Origin: Macrococcoides animalis | Lineage (GTDB): Bacteria > Bacillota > Bacilli > Staphylococcales > Staphylococcaceae | Assembly: GCF_047425875.1 (NCBI RefSeq) | Contig: NZ_CP179727.1 | Span: forward strand, 248,001 to 312,000 | Direction of reading: 5' to 3' | Length of the DNA stretch: 64,000 bases | Part shown: positions 46,601 to 54,634 of the stretch, piece by piece | Layout: each line of letters opens with the position of its first letter | Position numbering within the stretch: position 1 is the first letter of the stretch | Notes under the pieces: generated by a model | Seen by the model: only the letters and a program-made list of their open reading frames with translations | Databases searched by the model: none | What the model was told of the DNA's origin: nothing | Made by a program: the position numbers and the translations under genes

Positions 46601-47085
46601 GCTTTAATGATTATCGGAAACCCATATTGATCTGTAAATTGTTTCACTTCATCAAATGAAGTAACAGCATCTTTCGTTCCCGGAATAATAGGTAAATTCG
46701 CAGACTGTGCAGTTGCACGTGCCTTTACCTTATCCCCGAACATGTCTAAATGTCTTGTTTCAGGTCCAATAAAGATGATGTCTTCTTCAGCACATCGTTC
46801 TGCAAAAGTCATGTTTTCACTTAAGAATCCGTATCCAGGATGTATGGCATTCGCACCACATTTTTTCGCAATCTCAATGATACGTTCGATATGAAGATAA
46901 CTTTCAGTTGGGCCAATGTCTTCGCCTACTAGATAAGATTCATCTGCTTTATATCTATGCAATGAGCCTTTATCTTCTTTTGAATAGATTGCTACTGTAG
47001 GAATTTCAAGTTCTGTTGCTGCACGAAAAATTCGAATAGCGATTTCTCCACGATTTGCTACTAATAACTTTTTGATGCGATTCAT
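43654..47085 (-). CDS. pyc: Pyruvate carboxylase
   Basis: Biotin-dependent carboxylation of pyruvate to oxaloacetate, refilling the TCA cycle. The 1,143-residue protein has, in order, a biotin carboxylase domain (about 1-450, with GGGGKGMR and the HIEVQ and MNPR-type loops), a carboxyltransferase domain (about 530-830, with TTFRDAHQSLLATR), an allosteric/PC tetramerisation region, and a C-terminal biotinyl domain with AMKME. I choose the ATG at 47085 because GGGAGGA lies ahead. A candidate promoter (TTATGT, 17 bases, TATAAT) lies upstream. Confidence 0.96.
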   Translation of the reverse strand: MNRIKKLLVANRGEIAIRIFRAATELEIPTVAIYSKEDKGSLHRYKADESYLVGEDIGPTESYLHIERIIEIAKKCGANAIHPGYGFLSENMTFAERCAEEDIIFIGPETRHLDMFGDKVKARATAQSANLPIIPGTKDAVTSFDEVKQFTDQYGFPIIIKAISGGGGKGMRIVNSQDELEEAYQRAQSEALKSFGNADVYLEKYIDKPKHIEVQILGDTHGNLVHLFERDCSVQRRHQKVVEVAPSVGLTDDLRMRICDAAVQLMEQIGYVNAGTVEFLVSGDAFYFIEVNPRVQVEHTITEMVTGVDIVKTQILIADGENMHDERIAMPRQEDIITLGYAIQCRVTTEDPLNDFMPDTGTIMAYRSTGGFGVRLDAGDGFQGAEISPYYDSLLVKISTQAITFKQAEEKMIRSLREMRIRGIKTNMQFLINVVKHPEFVSGNYTTNFIDQTPELFNLKTPRDRGTKTLEYIANVTVNGFPGVEKKEKPNFEPLYLEKMESNTEAGTKQLLDEHGPDYVKQWLLDQKDVLITDTTFRDAHQSLLATRVRTKDILEVAPMTSHYLKDSFSLEMWGGATFDVAYNFLKEDPWERLELLRKAVPNVLFQMLLRASNAVGYKNYPDNVVKKFVEESAKAGIDVFRIFDSLNWLDQMKVANEAVLKAGKISEGAICYTGDILNPERSSVYTLDYYKKMAKEMEREGFHILAIKDMAGLLKPEAAFELVSELKATVNMPIHLHTHDTSGNGVMLYSRAIEAGVDVVDTALGAMSGLTSQPSSNTLYYGLNGKARQMKADIDGMEKLSHYWEGVRHYYKDFESDIKSPHTEIYKHEMPGGQYSNLGMQAKSLGLGDRFSEVKDMYRRVNLMFGDIVKVTPSSKVVGDMALYMVQNDLNEKTVIERGATLDFPESVVSFFKGDIGQPANGFPEALKEVVLKDIESINVRPGELLAPVDFDSLREELKEKQLKPVTDQDIISYALYPKVYEQYVSTNEKFANISLLDTPTFFYGMRKNEKVEIVIDEGKTLIVKLISVGHVHEDGFRWVYFDFNGMSRKVYVKDTNVEPSLATIPKADPKNKNHIGAQMPGTVGEVKVKEGDTVSKGQALIITEAMKMETTIQAPFGGTIDKIYVKTGDSIQTTDLLIEIS

Positions 47086-47256
47086 ACAATTTCCTCCCTG
47101 ATGTGTGATGATATACATATTTATTATATACAAACTGAATACTAAATTATATTCTTATCCCCAAGTATACATAAAATATTCATATGTGTCATACTAACAA
47201 TCTATTAAGCCATACTTAATGTTACTTAAATTTAGTATGATTTTATTCAAAATAAA
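47086..47256. promoter_or_regulatory. Intergenic region with candidate pyc promoter
   Basis: AT-rich stretch upstream of pyc. On the minus strand TTATGT and TATAAT stand 17 bases apart (TATAAT near 47147-47152), and a second TATAAT lies nearer the gene near 47124-47129. No reading frame of note is present. Confidence 0.5.
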
Positions 47257-47296
47257 CACCCCTAAAGTTGAATTTTAAGGTTCAACTTTAGGGGTG
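47257..47296 (-). terminator. Terminator after ftsW
   Basis: Perfect 16-base arms CACCCCTAAAGTTGAA and TTCAACTTTAGGGGTG with an 8-base loop, followed by TTTATTTT on the minus strand. Confidence 0.92.
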
Positions 47297-47350
47297 CACT
47301 TCATATGACACATGTATTTTTGTAATCGTATTCACTATGTTGAATATTCT

Positions 47351-48541
47351 TTAATGTTCAAGGGACTTCTTTTTGACATCTTTAGCTGCCATTAATAGCA
47401 ACCCAACAGATATTGATAAACTCAATAGACTTGATCCTCCGTAACTTAAGAAAGGTAAAGGTACACCCGTCAATGGAATTAACCCAGAAATCCCCCCTAA
47501 GTTGATAAACGCCTGAATACCGATATAACTTGCAACACCAACACAAATTAATTTATAAAATACTGTTGTCGCAAGTGCTGCGTACATAAAACCTTTATAA
47601 ACGATAAAGAATAATAAAGTAATTATTACAATAACTCCAATTAAGCCTAATTCTTCTGCAATAACCGCAAAAATGAAGTCAGTGTGAGGTTCTGGTAAAT
47701 ATCCTAACTTCATCACACCATTACCTAATCCTTTACCAAATATACCTCCATTACCAATGGCCATAAGAGAATTCGATAAATGATAACCAGCACCCGATTC
47801 ATCTTTAAAAGGATTCGCCAGGACTTCAAAACGCTGCTGTTGGTGCGTTGCTAAAAACGTACCTGTAATGAAATATTTCAAAGTCATAATCACTACAACT
47901 GATCCTGTTACTAGACTTATCATAATCATCATTGCACGAAAAGCTATTCCAGAATATAAGAATATACATCCAATAATCATAAAGATAATCATTGTAGATC
48001 CAAAGTCATTCTGAATGATAACTAATCCTGCACAAAAACCAACAAGCACAAGTGGTGCAATAATATCCCAGCTCATTTTTTGTAAATTTTCTTTTTTATC
48101 ATAGATATATGCCAAGTAAATAATAACAACGATTTTTAAAAGTTCTGATGTTTGAAATTGCATAAATCCTAAGTTTAACCAACTTGTTGCGCCATTAACC
48201 TCAACCCCAAATAAACGTGTAAATAGAAGAAGTATCATTATCGCAATGATTGAAAATTGTTGGACACGTTTATTCTTAATAATCTTAATTGACATAAAAT
48301 AGGCCATAAAAAATACAATACCAAAACTCAATACTATTGTAACTAGCTGTCTGATATAAAAATAAGAAGCTCCGACTGGTCTTCCACCTGTCAATGTTCC
48401 TCTAGTTGCTGCCACCATACTAGCACTATATATCATAACTAACCCTATCAAAACAAGTGCTACATAACTTAAAAGTAAGGGAAAATCCACATACTTTGTA
48501 TATTCTTTTATGTAATTGATAAAATTTCTAATGTGTTTCAA
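47351..48541 (-). CDS. ftsW: Septal peptidoglycan polymerase FtsW (SEDS family)
   Basis: Polymerises lipid II into glycan at the septum, working with PBP1. The 396-residue protein has about ten membrane segments and the SEDS motifs LKYFITG-type loop, GLGNGVMKLGYLPEPHTDFIF in two blocks, and PLPFLSYGGSSLL near the end. It lies 51 bases after ylaN and is followed by a strong terminator. Its SEDS family also includes RodA; the position beside pyc matches ftsW in Bacillus and staphylococci. Confidence 0.92.
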   Translation of the reverse strand: MKHIRNFINYIKEYTKYVDFPLLLSYVALVLIGLVMIYSASMVAATRGTLTGGRPVGASYFYIRQLVTIVLSFGIVFFMAYFMSIKIIKNKRVQQFSIIAIMILLLFTRLFGVEVNGATSWLNLGFMQFQTSELLKIVVIIYLAYIYDKKENLQKMSWDIIAPLVLVGFCAGLVIIQNDFGSTMIIFMIIGCIFLYSGIAFRAMMIMISLVTGSVVVIMTLKYFITGTFLATHQQQRFEVLANPFKDESGAGYHLSNSLMAIGNGGIFGKGLGNGVMKLGYLPEPHTDFIFAVIAEELGLIGVIVIITLLFFIVYKGFMYAALATTVFYKLICVGVASYIGIQAFINLGGISGLIPLTGVPLPFLSYGGSSLLSLSISVGLLLMAAKDVKKKSLEH

Positions 48542-48592
48542 ACGAATCCGCTCCTGAAAATAAAATTAAGTCTAAAGCAAACGCTCTAGACT

Positions 48593-48868
48593 TTAGACAT
48601 TTGTGAAGGCATCATGTAATTTAGATAATTCTTTCTCGAGAGCAGATAATATCTTCTTACCTTCTTCTTTTTCAATTAATCCAATACGTGTTGCAAAATC
48701 AACTTCACGACTTAATCCAAACATTTGCGTATCTAACACCTCTTCATATAGAGGACATTGTGGCATTGTTAAATTGTCCATTTGCACTTTAATCAACTGC
48801 AAAATCTTTTCTGCATCTTGATTGAGTTGGTCATATGCCTTTTGCTTAAATTGTAAATTATTACTCAT
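48593..48868 (-). CDS. ylaN: YlaN family protein (DUF1507)
   Basis: A 91-residue helical protein beginning MSNNLQFKQKAYDQLNQ, with MPQCPLYEEVLDTQMFG in the middle. YlaN is needed for growth under iron limitation and binds iron in staphylococci, where it is reported to interact with Fur. The reading frame is open much farther upstream, but ATG at 48868 has GAGGG 8 bases ahead and matches the family length. It is divergent from the next gene and precedes ftsW. Confidence 0.9.
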   Translation of the reverse strand: MSNNLQFKQKAYDQLNQDAEKILQLIKVQMDNLTMPQCPLYEEVLDTQMFGLSREVDFATRIGLIEKEEGKKILSALEKELSKLHDAFTNV

Positions 48869-48983
48869 AGCATACACCCTCATTTCATTATTCTTATACT
48901 TTAAAATTCTATATGACAAGTCCTTAAAAATCAAGCATTTACTAATATAGAATATGGTATTATAAATGAGAAAGGGTGATAAT

Positions 48984-49463
48984 ATGATTATACAAATTAA
49001 AGGGAAAGTAAAATTCAATATTACATTAGATCCTTCAACTTTTATATTTGATGATCGAAAAGTTGAATTGGAACAATTAATGCAAGGGAAGTCTTCAGGG
49101 GAAGAAGAAATCACTTTCCAAGATAATTATGAATGGAATCGTGAAATTTTAGAAGGCGCTTCTAAACCTCCAACGCTTGTTTCAGAAAAGAAATTCAAGA
49201 AACAAGAATTATTAGAAGGCACATTTTTAATGAATATGCATTCTTTTATTATTAATGCAGAACCTGATAATGACGCATCACACGTAGAACTCTCAAATGA
49301 AAATGAAAAAGTACAAATTACTCTACAAGAATTAAAGGGGCTATACTTCCAATTTTCTAAAGAAGGTAAACGATTGTATGAAGATGGCATGGTAGATGCA
49401 TATTTAAAAAATGATGATTTAAAGTTACTTTTAGCACATGTGACAGGCATTAAATTAGTTTAA
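48984..49463 (+). CDS. Conserved hypothetical protein of the ylaN-typA region
   Basis: A 159-residue soluble protein beginning MIIQIKGKVKFNITLDPSTF, with IEF-like beta pairs at the start and a helical middle; no catalytic motif is visible. Staphylococcal homologues at this locus are sometimes labelled peptidyl-prolyl isomerase, which I do not see support for. The ATG at 48984 follows AAAGGGTG. It is convergent with the ylaH-typA pair. Confidence 0.75.
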   Translation: MIIQIKGKVKFNITLDPSTFIFDDRKVELEQLMQGKSSGEEEITFQDNYEWNREILEGASKPPTLVSEKKFKKQELLEGTFLMNMHSFIINAEPDNDASHVELSNENEKVQITLQELKGLYFQFSKEGKRLYEDGMVDAYLKNDDLKLLLAHVTGIKLV

Positions 49464-49497
49464 GATATTATATATTGGTAGATAAACATAATAAACA

Positions 49498-49531
49498 AGC
49501 TTAAGACATTAAAGTCTTAAGCTTGTTTTTC
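49498..49531 (+). terminator. Convergent terminator after the hypothetical gene
   Basis: AACAAGCTTAAGAC and GTCTTAAGCTTGTT arms around ATTAAA, followed on the plus strand by TTTC. It includes the ylaH stop codon. Confidence 0.87.
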
Positions 49532-49858
49532 TTGACGCTCTTTATGCAATCTATAACGATACAGTCCAAGTACAATTGCTGCAATTATTAAACTTTCTCC
49601 AACGGGTAAGAACACCGCAAGGAAATTCAATATAATACAACCTAGGAATAACAGAATATATATGACCACGTTTTGCCAAAGTTTTAACTTTCTTGCGAAT
49701 CCTAAATTATAAACAATCGCACTTAATATAAATATCGCTATAAGCAGATACCACATCCCTGTTTCTGGATGTTTATCAACTGCAAAGAGTTTAGCAAGAA
49801 ATGACATCCTTTGCTCTGGATCTACGCTTACTTGCGCATTTCCGATCATAAAATTCAT
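49517..49858 (-). CDS. YlaH-like membrane protein
   Basis: A 113-residue protein with three membrane segments (about 35-52, 63-80 and 83-100) and a basic end KERQEKQA. It matches Bacillus YlaH, whose function is unknown. It begins 3 bases after the typA stop and is probably made with it. Confidence 0.82.
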   Translation of the reverse strand: MNFMIGNAQVSVDPEQRMSFLAKLFAVDKHPETGMWYLLIAIFILSAIVYNLGFARKLKLWQNVVIYILLFLGCIILNFLAVFLPVGESLIIAAIVLGLYRYRLHKERQEKQA

Positions 49859-49861
49859 CGA

Positions 49862-51706
49862 TTACTCCTCCTCTTGCATTGCTGCTTTCACTTTCTTTTG
49901 TTCTCTTTCACGCTGAGATTTATCTAATGTTTTTTTTCTTAAACGAATAGATTCAGGTGTAACTTCAACTAATTCATCATCGTTTAAATATTCTAAAGCT
50001 TCTTCTAATGTTAAATTTCTAGGTTTCTTCATTGTCGTCGTTTGCTCTTTTGTCGCACTACGGATATTATTTGCTGCTTTAACCTTAGTAATGTTAACCG
50101 TTAAGTCATTATCACGTGAGTTTTCACCAACAATCATACCTTCGTAAACTTCAGTACCAGGCTCCATGAAGTTAACACCACGATCTTCTAATGCTAAGAT
50201 CGCATAAGTACTAGCAACCCCTTTGTCCATTGATACTAATACACCATTACGACGGCCACCGATACGACCTTTTAATAATGGACGATATTCATCAAAAGTA
50301 TGATTTAAAATACCGTAACCTCGAGTCATAGACATGAATTCAGTACGATAACCGATTAATCCACGCGCAGGCACATTAAAGATTAATCGTGTGTGTCCAC
50401 TACCACTGTTCACCATATCAACCATTTCACCTTTACGTGTTCCTAATGATTCGATCACCGAACCCGTATTTTCTTCTGGCACATCAATTTGAACACGTTC
50501 GTATGGCTCATATTTCTTACCTTCTATTTCTTTAACGATAACTTCTGGTTTAGAAACTTGTAATTCGAATCCTTCACGACGCATATTTTCAATTAAGATA
50601 GATAAATGTAATTCACCGCGACCTGAAACAGTCCAACTATCTGGCCCAACTGATTCAACACGTAATGATACATCTGTTTCAAGTTGTGATTCTAAACGGT
50701 CTTGAATATTTCTAGCAGTTACAAATTTACCTTCTTTACCAGCAAACGGTGAGTTGTTTACTGAGAAAGTCATTTGTAATGTTGGCTCATCGATACGTAA
50801 AATTGGTAACGCTTCAGGTGTATCAACAGGTGTTACTGTTTCACCAACGTTGATGTCTTCCATACCTGAAACTGCAATCAAGTCACCCGCATAAGCTTTT
50901 TCAATTTCAACACGTTTTAATCCAAAGAAACCGAAGATTTTTGTAACACGGAAGTTTTTAATTGTACCGTCAATCTTAATTAATGATACTTGTTGTCCAA
51001 CTTCCATCGTTCCACGGAATACACGTCCAATACCAATACGTCCTACGTAGTCATTATAATCTAATAATGCCACTTGGAATTGTAATGGTTCTTCACGATT
51101 ATCAACAGGTGCGGGCACGTAATCAATAATTGTTTCGTATAAACTTTGCATATTCTCATCTTGTGTCGCAGCATCTAAACTTGCTGTACCATTAATTGCT
51201 GAAGCATAAACAACCGGGAAATCTAATTGTTCATCATTTGCATCTAATTCAATAAATAAGTCGTATACTTCATCTAATACTTCTTCAGGACGTGCTGAAG
51301 GTTTATCTATTTTGTTGACAACAACTACTGGTTTTAAGTTTTGTTCTAAAGCTTTCTTTAAAACAAAACGCGTTTGAGGCATTGTACCTTCATAAGCATC
51401 TACAACTAAACAAACACCGTCTACCATTTTCATGATACGCTCAACTTCACCACCAAAGTCTGCATGTCCAGGTGTATCTAAAATGTTGATACGCGTACCT
51501 TTATAATCAATTGCAGTGTTCTTTGCTAAGATCGTGATACCACGTTCTCTCTCAATATCATTTGAATCCATTGCACGTTCTTCAACGTGCTCGTTTGAGC
51601 GGAAAGTACCTGATTGTTTTAATAATTCATCAACTAAGGTAGTTTTACCGTGGTCAACGTGGGCGATAATTGCAATATTACGAACATCTTCTCTAAAATT
51701 TGTCAT
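49862..51706 (-). CDS. typA: Ribosome-binding GTPase TypA/BipA
   Basis: Translational GTPase that helps 50S assembly and cold or stress growth. The 614-residue protein has G1 AHVDHGKTTL, G2 RGITI, G3 DTPGHADFGG, G4 NKIDK and the EF-G-like domains beyond, and a C-terminal domain with KKTLDKSQRERE. A GTPase domain covers about 1-200. It is divergent from ylaF. The family member identity is clear from the IRNIAIIAH-type start and lack of EF-G domain IV. Confidence 0.96.
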   Translation of the reverse strand: MTNFREDVRNIAIIAHVDHGKTTLVDELLKQSGTFRSNEHVEERAMDSNDIERERGITILAKNTAIDYKGTRINILDTPGHADFGGEVERIMKMVDGVCLVVDAYEGTMPQTRFVLKKALEQNLKPVVVVNKIDKPSARPEEVLDEVYDLFIELDANDEQLDFPVVYASAINGTASLDAATQDENMQSLYETIIDYVPAPVDNREEPLQFQVALLDYNDYVGRIGIGRVFRGTMEVGQQVSLIKIDGTIKNFRVTKIFGFFGLKRVEIEKAYAGDLIAVSGMEDINVGETVTPVDTPEALPILRIDEPTLQMTFSVNNSPFAGKEGKFVTARNIQDRLESQLETDVSLRVESVGPDSWTVSGRGELHLSILIENMRREGFELQVSKPEVIVKEIEGKKYEPYERVQIDVPEENTGSVIESLGTRKGEMVDMVNSGSGHTRLIFNVPARGLIGYRTEFMSMTRGYGILNHTFDEYRPLLKGRIGGRRNGVLVSMDKGVASTYAILALEDRGVNFMEPGTEVYEGMIVGENSRDNDLTVNITKVKAANNIRSATKEQTTTMKKPRNLTLEEALEYLNDDELVEVTPESIRLRKKTLDKSQREREQKKVKAAMQEEE

Positions 51707-51822
51707 GTTTGTTTCCTTTCTTAATCGAACTACAGTTTATTATGTAACTGTGATATTATATCATATTATGAGATAATTATATATCGATAAATTTTAGATT
51801 CAAATACTAAGGGGTGTTTAAA

Positions 51823-52008
51823 GTGAAAAAAAGTAAATTACCATTTTTATTGTTAGCGGTATTCGCCGTATTTATGCTTATTTTATTTAGTGTCGGATTA
51901 GCCGAATTAAATTATTCACTAATTATTATATCAACTGTTTTATTTATCGTTACATTCGGATACGGCTTTACATTAAAAAGTCAATACCGCAAAAATAACT
52001 GGTTATAG
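51823..52008 (+). CDS. YlaF-like small membrane protein (DUF5325)
   Basis: A 61-residue protein with two membrane segments (about 6-25 and 30-48) and a basic C-terminus QYRKNNWL. It matches Bacillus YlaF in position beside typA and in size. The start is GTG at 51823, 8 bases or so after AAGGGG; an earlier GTG at 51814 abuts that site. The function is unknown. Confidence 0.75.
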   Translation: MKKSKLPFLLLAVFAVFMLILFSVGLAELNYSLIIISTVLFIVTFGYGFTLKSQYRKNNWL

Positions 52009-52173
52009 AAATTTCCTAAACTGCAAAGAAACCTTTGCAGTTTTTCTATTTTTTTTTAGCAAAATTGAATTATTGTATTTAATTTTGATCAAATATTCAA
52101 TTGTTGCATTTTGCACACAATTTAAATACGTAATATAGTATCCCTGTAAAATAAAAATTTAAAGGAGATACGT

Positions 52174-52740
52174 ATGATATTAAAGCAAAGAGAAAAAAAT
52201 AAACATTTAGCATATTTAGAAGCGCTTGAAGGAAGAATTGAATTTAATCAAACTCAACTCAACAAACTCAGTGAATTACGTAACATTGAGCAACTCGAAA
52301 TAGAATTTGAACAATATATCAACCACATTAATCAAGATGTCTTTGATATTATTTGGCAATTTAATTACTCCGATTATCATGTTGATGCTACGATAAATGT
52401 AATATTAGTTTCTGAATCAGCTATTTATTTATTTAAATTAAATAAATACGTAGGCTTACATTATGTTAATAGTGAAGGTATACTTTGTAATTATTATACT
52501 GAACAACCTCAACTTGATTTATTGCAACTCAACTGTGTAAAATATTCGATTTATGCTATTTTAGATGAGAAATATAAACATTTACCAATTTATATAAAAT
52601 GTGTGTGTATGGATGACTCCTTTGAATTAGATTCTCACACTGATCAATATCCATTTTTATTCCATTACGATATCATGCCATATATCAATAAAATTAATCA
52701 AACAAATAAAAAAAAAGTACTCACTATAGCGAGTACTTAA
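52174..52740 (+). pseudogene. NERD-like protein, first part (frameshifted at a run of nine A's)
   Basis: Open frame of 188 residues starting MILKQREKNKHLAYLEALEG, after AAAGGAG. Its helical start and the later IYLFKLNKYVGLHYV stretch resemble staphylococcal NERD (nuclease-related) proteins of this locus. In those proteins I recall an acidic-x-Lys pair in this strand (EIKNY-like); here the motif reads KLNKY, so the expected PD-(D/E)xK catalytic residues seem lost, though an Asp in HVDAT remains. The zero frame ends with VLTIAST at a stop just after nine A's (52708-52716). A one-base -1 shift there joins it to the next 111 codons, giving a 292-residue product. It may be a pseudogene, a sequencing error, or a recoded gene. 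Confidence 0.7.
52708..52738 (-). terminator. Intrinsic terminator facing suhB, inside the NERD-like gene
   Basis: A near-perfect 24-base palindrome (AAGTACTC at 52715-52722, GAGTACTT at 52731-52738, with CTATAG at its centre) is followed on the minus strand by nine T's. That is a textbook intrinsic terminator for transcripts coming from suhB. It lies some 300 bases past the suhB stop, inside coding sequence of the opposite strand. Confidence 0.8.
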
Positions 52741-53051
52741 TCCAAGCACATATTGAACCGATATTCATAAAAAAGATTCCTTATCAAACAGGAATTATCT
52801 GTCCTGAATGTAAAAAAATCAATCATGTTGTCAAACATAAATCCCTCGTTTATTGCGAAAGTTGTAGGAGTATTCATAAAATAGAAGACATATTCGAAGC
52901 TACACTTAAAAGTTATATATACATTACAGATGATAAAAATGTTACTAAATCTAAAATACAAAAATTTTCGAATTATTTCTTTTCAAACTATCAACTTCAA
53001 AAGTTATTTCCTATAACTGTTAAACAACAAATACGTAGTATTATCGTTTAG
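52716..53051 (+). pseudogene. Zinc-ribbon part of the split NERD-like gene (-1 frame)
   Basis: From 52716 the -1 frame is open for 111 codons to TAG at 53049. It encodes STHYSEYLIQAHIEP, then a zinc ribbon with CPEC and CESC (GIICPEC and VYCESC), then a helical tail ending RSIIV. There is no ATG or ribosome site near the start, so it is unlikely to be made on its own. Such a zinc ribbon at the end of a NERD protein is a common layout. The last 11 bases overlap the convergent suhB. The persistence of the open frame suggests the break is recent, an error, or bypassed. Confidence 0.7.
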
Positions 53052-53862
53052 AAAATGCACCTTGATGTATATATTCTAACTCATTTTTATGTGGTGCTAA
53101 ATATTCATTTAAGATCTCTTGATGTAACATTTTGTTACCCACTACAATTGAATTAGCCGTTAATAAATTAAGGGGTTGACCAAGTTGATTTGTTACAATG
53201 CCACCTACCTCTTCAACAATAATTAACCCTCCTGCAAAGTCCCAAGGATGTAAGCGTAGGGTCACATACGCATTTATTTTATTTGATGCTACATATGCAA
53301 AGTCTAAAGCTGCTGAACCGTAGCTTCTCGCACTGCGTGAAGCTTTAACGATTGGAATATATATGTCACGTGTGAAATCTTTCGTTAACCAATTTGGATT
53401 CATTGAGATAATTGATGTACTTAATGGTGTATCATCAATCATATTAAGCTTCACACCATTTTTATATGCACCATGACCAGCACATGCTTCAAATAATATG
53501 TCACGCATCACATCATATACGACACCTGCATATTTCTTACCATCAATAAATATACCGATAGATATAGCAAAGTTCTCTTGTTGATGAACAAAGTTTAATG
53601 TCCCATCAATCGGATCAATAATCCAAATAACTCCATCTAATTTTTCAATATCTTTACCACTACCTTCTTCACCTATAATTTTATGCTCAGGGTAAGCTAG
53701 TTGAATGCGTTCAAATAAAAATTGTTCAGTTGCTTTATCCATATTCGTCACTAAATCATTTGGATTAGATTTCGTTTCTATTTCTAGAGGTTCATTAAGT
53801 TGATTGCGAATATTTTCTCCAGCCTGCAATGTAATATCTTTTAAAAATTCATAAAGTTCCAT
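53041..53862 (-). CDS. suhB: Inositol monophosphatase family protein
   Basis: A 273-residue metal-dependent phosphatase. The motifs are GEEGSG (about 65-70), the metal site IDPIDGTLNFVH, and HPWDFAGGLIIVEEVGG. Members act on inositol phosphate, NADP or other sugar phosphates; the substrate here is not known. The Bacillus relative is YktC. It is divergent from the DUF1054 gene, and its transcript probably ends at the terminator inside the NERD-like gene. Confidence 0.9.
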   Translation of the reverse strand: MELYEFLKDITLQAGENIRNQLNEPLEIETKSNPNDLVTNMDKATEQFLFERIQLAYPEHKIIGEEGSGKDIEKLDGVIWIIDPIDGTLNFVHQQENFAISIGIFIDGKKYAGVVYDVMRDILFEACAGHGAYKNGVKLNMIDDTPLSTSIISMNPNWLTKDFTRDIYIPIVKASRSARSYGSAALDFAYVASNKINAYVTLRLHPWDFAGGLIIVEEVGGIVTNQLGQPLNLLTANSIVVGNKMLHQEILNEYLAPHKNELEYIHQGAFSKR

Positions 53863-53989
53863 TTACATTCCTCCTGTTTCATTTATTATACACAAGAACA
53901 TTTGTATGCAAAAATGTTTTAACTTCAGACACTATAGTGTATTGTAGTAATTAATATTATGCACAAACTAATTTATAGATGAGGTAATT

Positions 53990-54601
53990 ATGATTAAATA
54001 TACTTTTACAAACAAAGATTTTGACGTATTTAAAGTCGAGGGGCTAGCATCACGAATGGAAGTACTAATTGAAACAACACGTCCAAAATTAGAGAATCTC
54101 GGTGATCATTTTAGTAAATATTTAAGTGAACAAACAGATGAGACATTCTATCCTCATGTTGCTAAACACTTAAGAAGAAAAACAAATCCTCCGAATGATA
54201 CATGGGTAGCCTTTTCAACAAATAAACGCGGTTATAAAATGTTACCGCATTTCCAAATTGGATTATTCGGCAGTCATGCATTTGTATTATTCGGTATTAT
54301 TTATGAATCACCTGATAAAGTACGTATGGCCAGTAAATGGAAAAAACAAATTAAAACAATTCAATCTTTAGATAATGATTATATTATAAAAGGTGATCAT
54401 ATGAAAGAAGATTATGATTTCATTAAAAATATACAAAAAAAAGATATCGATGCATATATCAATCGACTTGTGGATGTAAAAAAAGGAGAATTAATGTTTG
54501 GAAAAGTCTTTTATCCTGGCGACGATGCATTAAAGTCTGATAAGTCATTTATTCAGGCAATAGAAAAAACTTACTTTGATTTACTACCGTTATATCAATA
54601 A
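53990..54601 (+). CDS. DUF1054 family protein (UPF0637, YktB type)
   Basis: A 203-residue protein beginning MIKYTFTNKDFDVFKVEGL, with HFQIGLFGSHAFVLFGIIYE in two blocks in the middle. It matches UPF0637. GATGAGG precedes the ATG. The function is unknown. It is paired head to head with suhB, as in staphylococci and Bacillus (yktB and yktC). Confidence 0.88.
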   Translation: MIKYTFTNKDFDVFKVEGLASRMEVLIETTRPKLENLGDHFSKYLSEQTDETFYPHVAKHLRRKTNPPNDTWVAFSTNKRGYKMLPHFQIGLFGSHAFVLFGIIYESPDKVRMASKWKKQIKTIQSLDNDYIIKGDHMKEDYDFIKNIQKKDIDAYINRLVDVKKGELMFGKVFYPGDDALKSDKSFIQAIEKTYFDLLPLYQ

Positions 54602-54608
54602 TAACAAT

Positions 54609-54634
54609 AAAAAAACGCCCTAAGGCGTTTTTTT
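54609..54634. terminator. Bidirectional terminator between DUF1054 and DUF4064 genes
   Basis: ACGCC and GGCGT with A and T runs on either side, loop CTAA. Both convergent genes end within or next to it. Confidence 0.9.

Noticed and set aside
46230..46607. Plus-strand open frame of 125 codons inside pyc
   Set aside because: It is antisense to the biotin carboxylase domain of pyc, with no ribosome site and His/Leu-rich shadow composition.
48869..49114. N-terminal extension of ylaN
   Set aside because: The extended frame overlaps the divergent gene and lacks a ribosome site, while ATG at 48868 matches YlaN length.
52737..52961. Minus-strand open frame of 74 codons
   Set aside because: It is antisense to the zinc-ribbon half; the plus-strand frame has CPEC/CESC pairs and is the better explanation.
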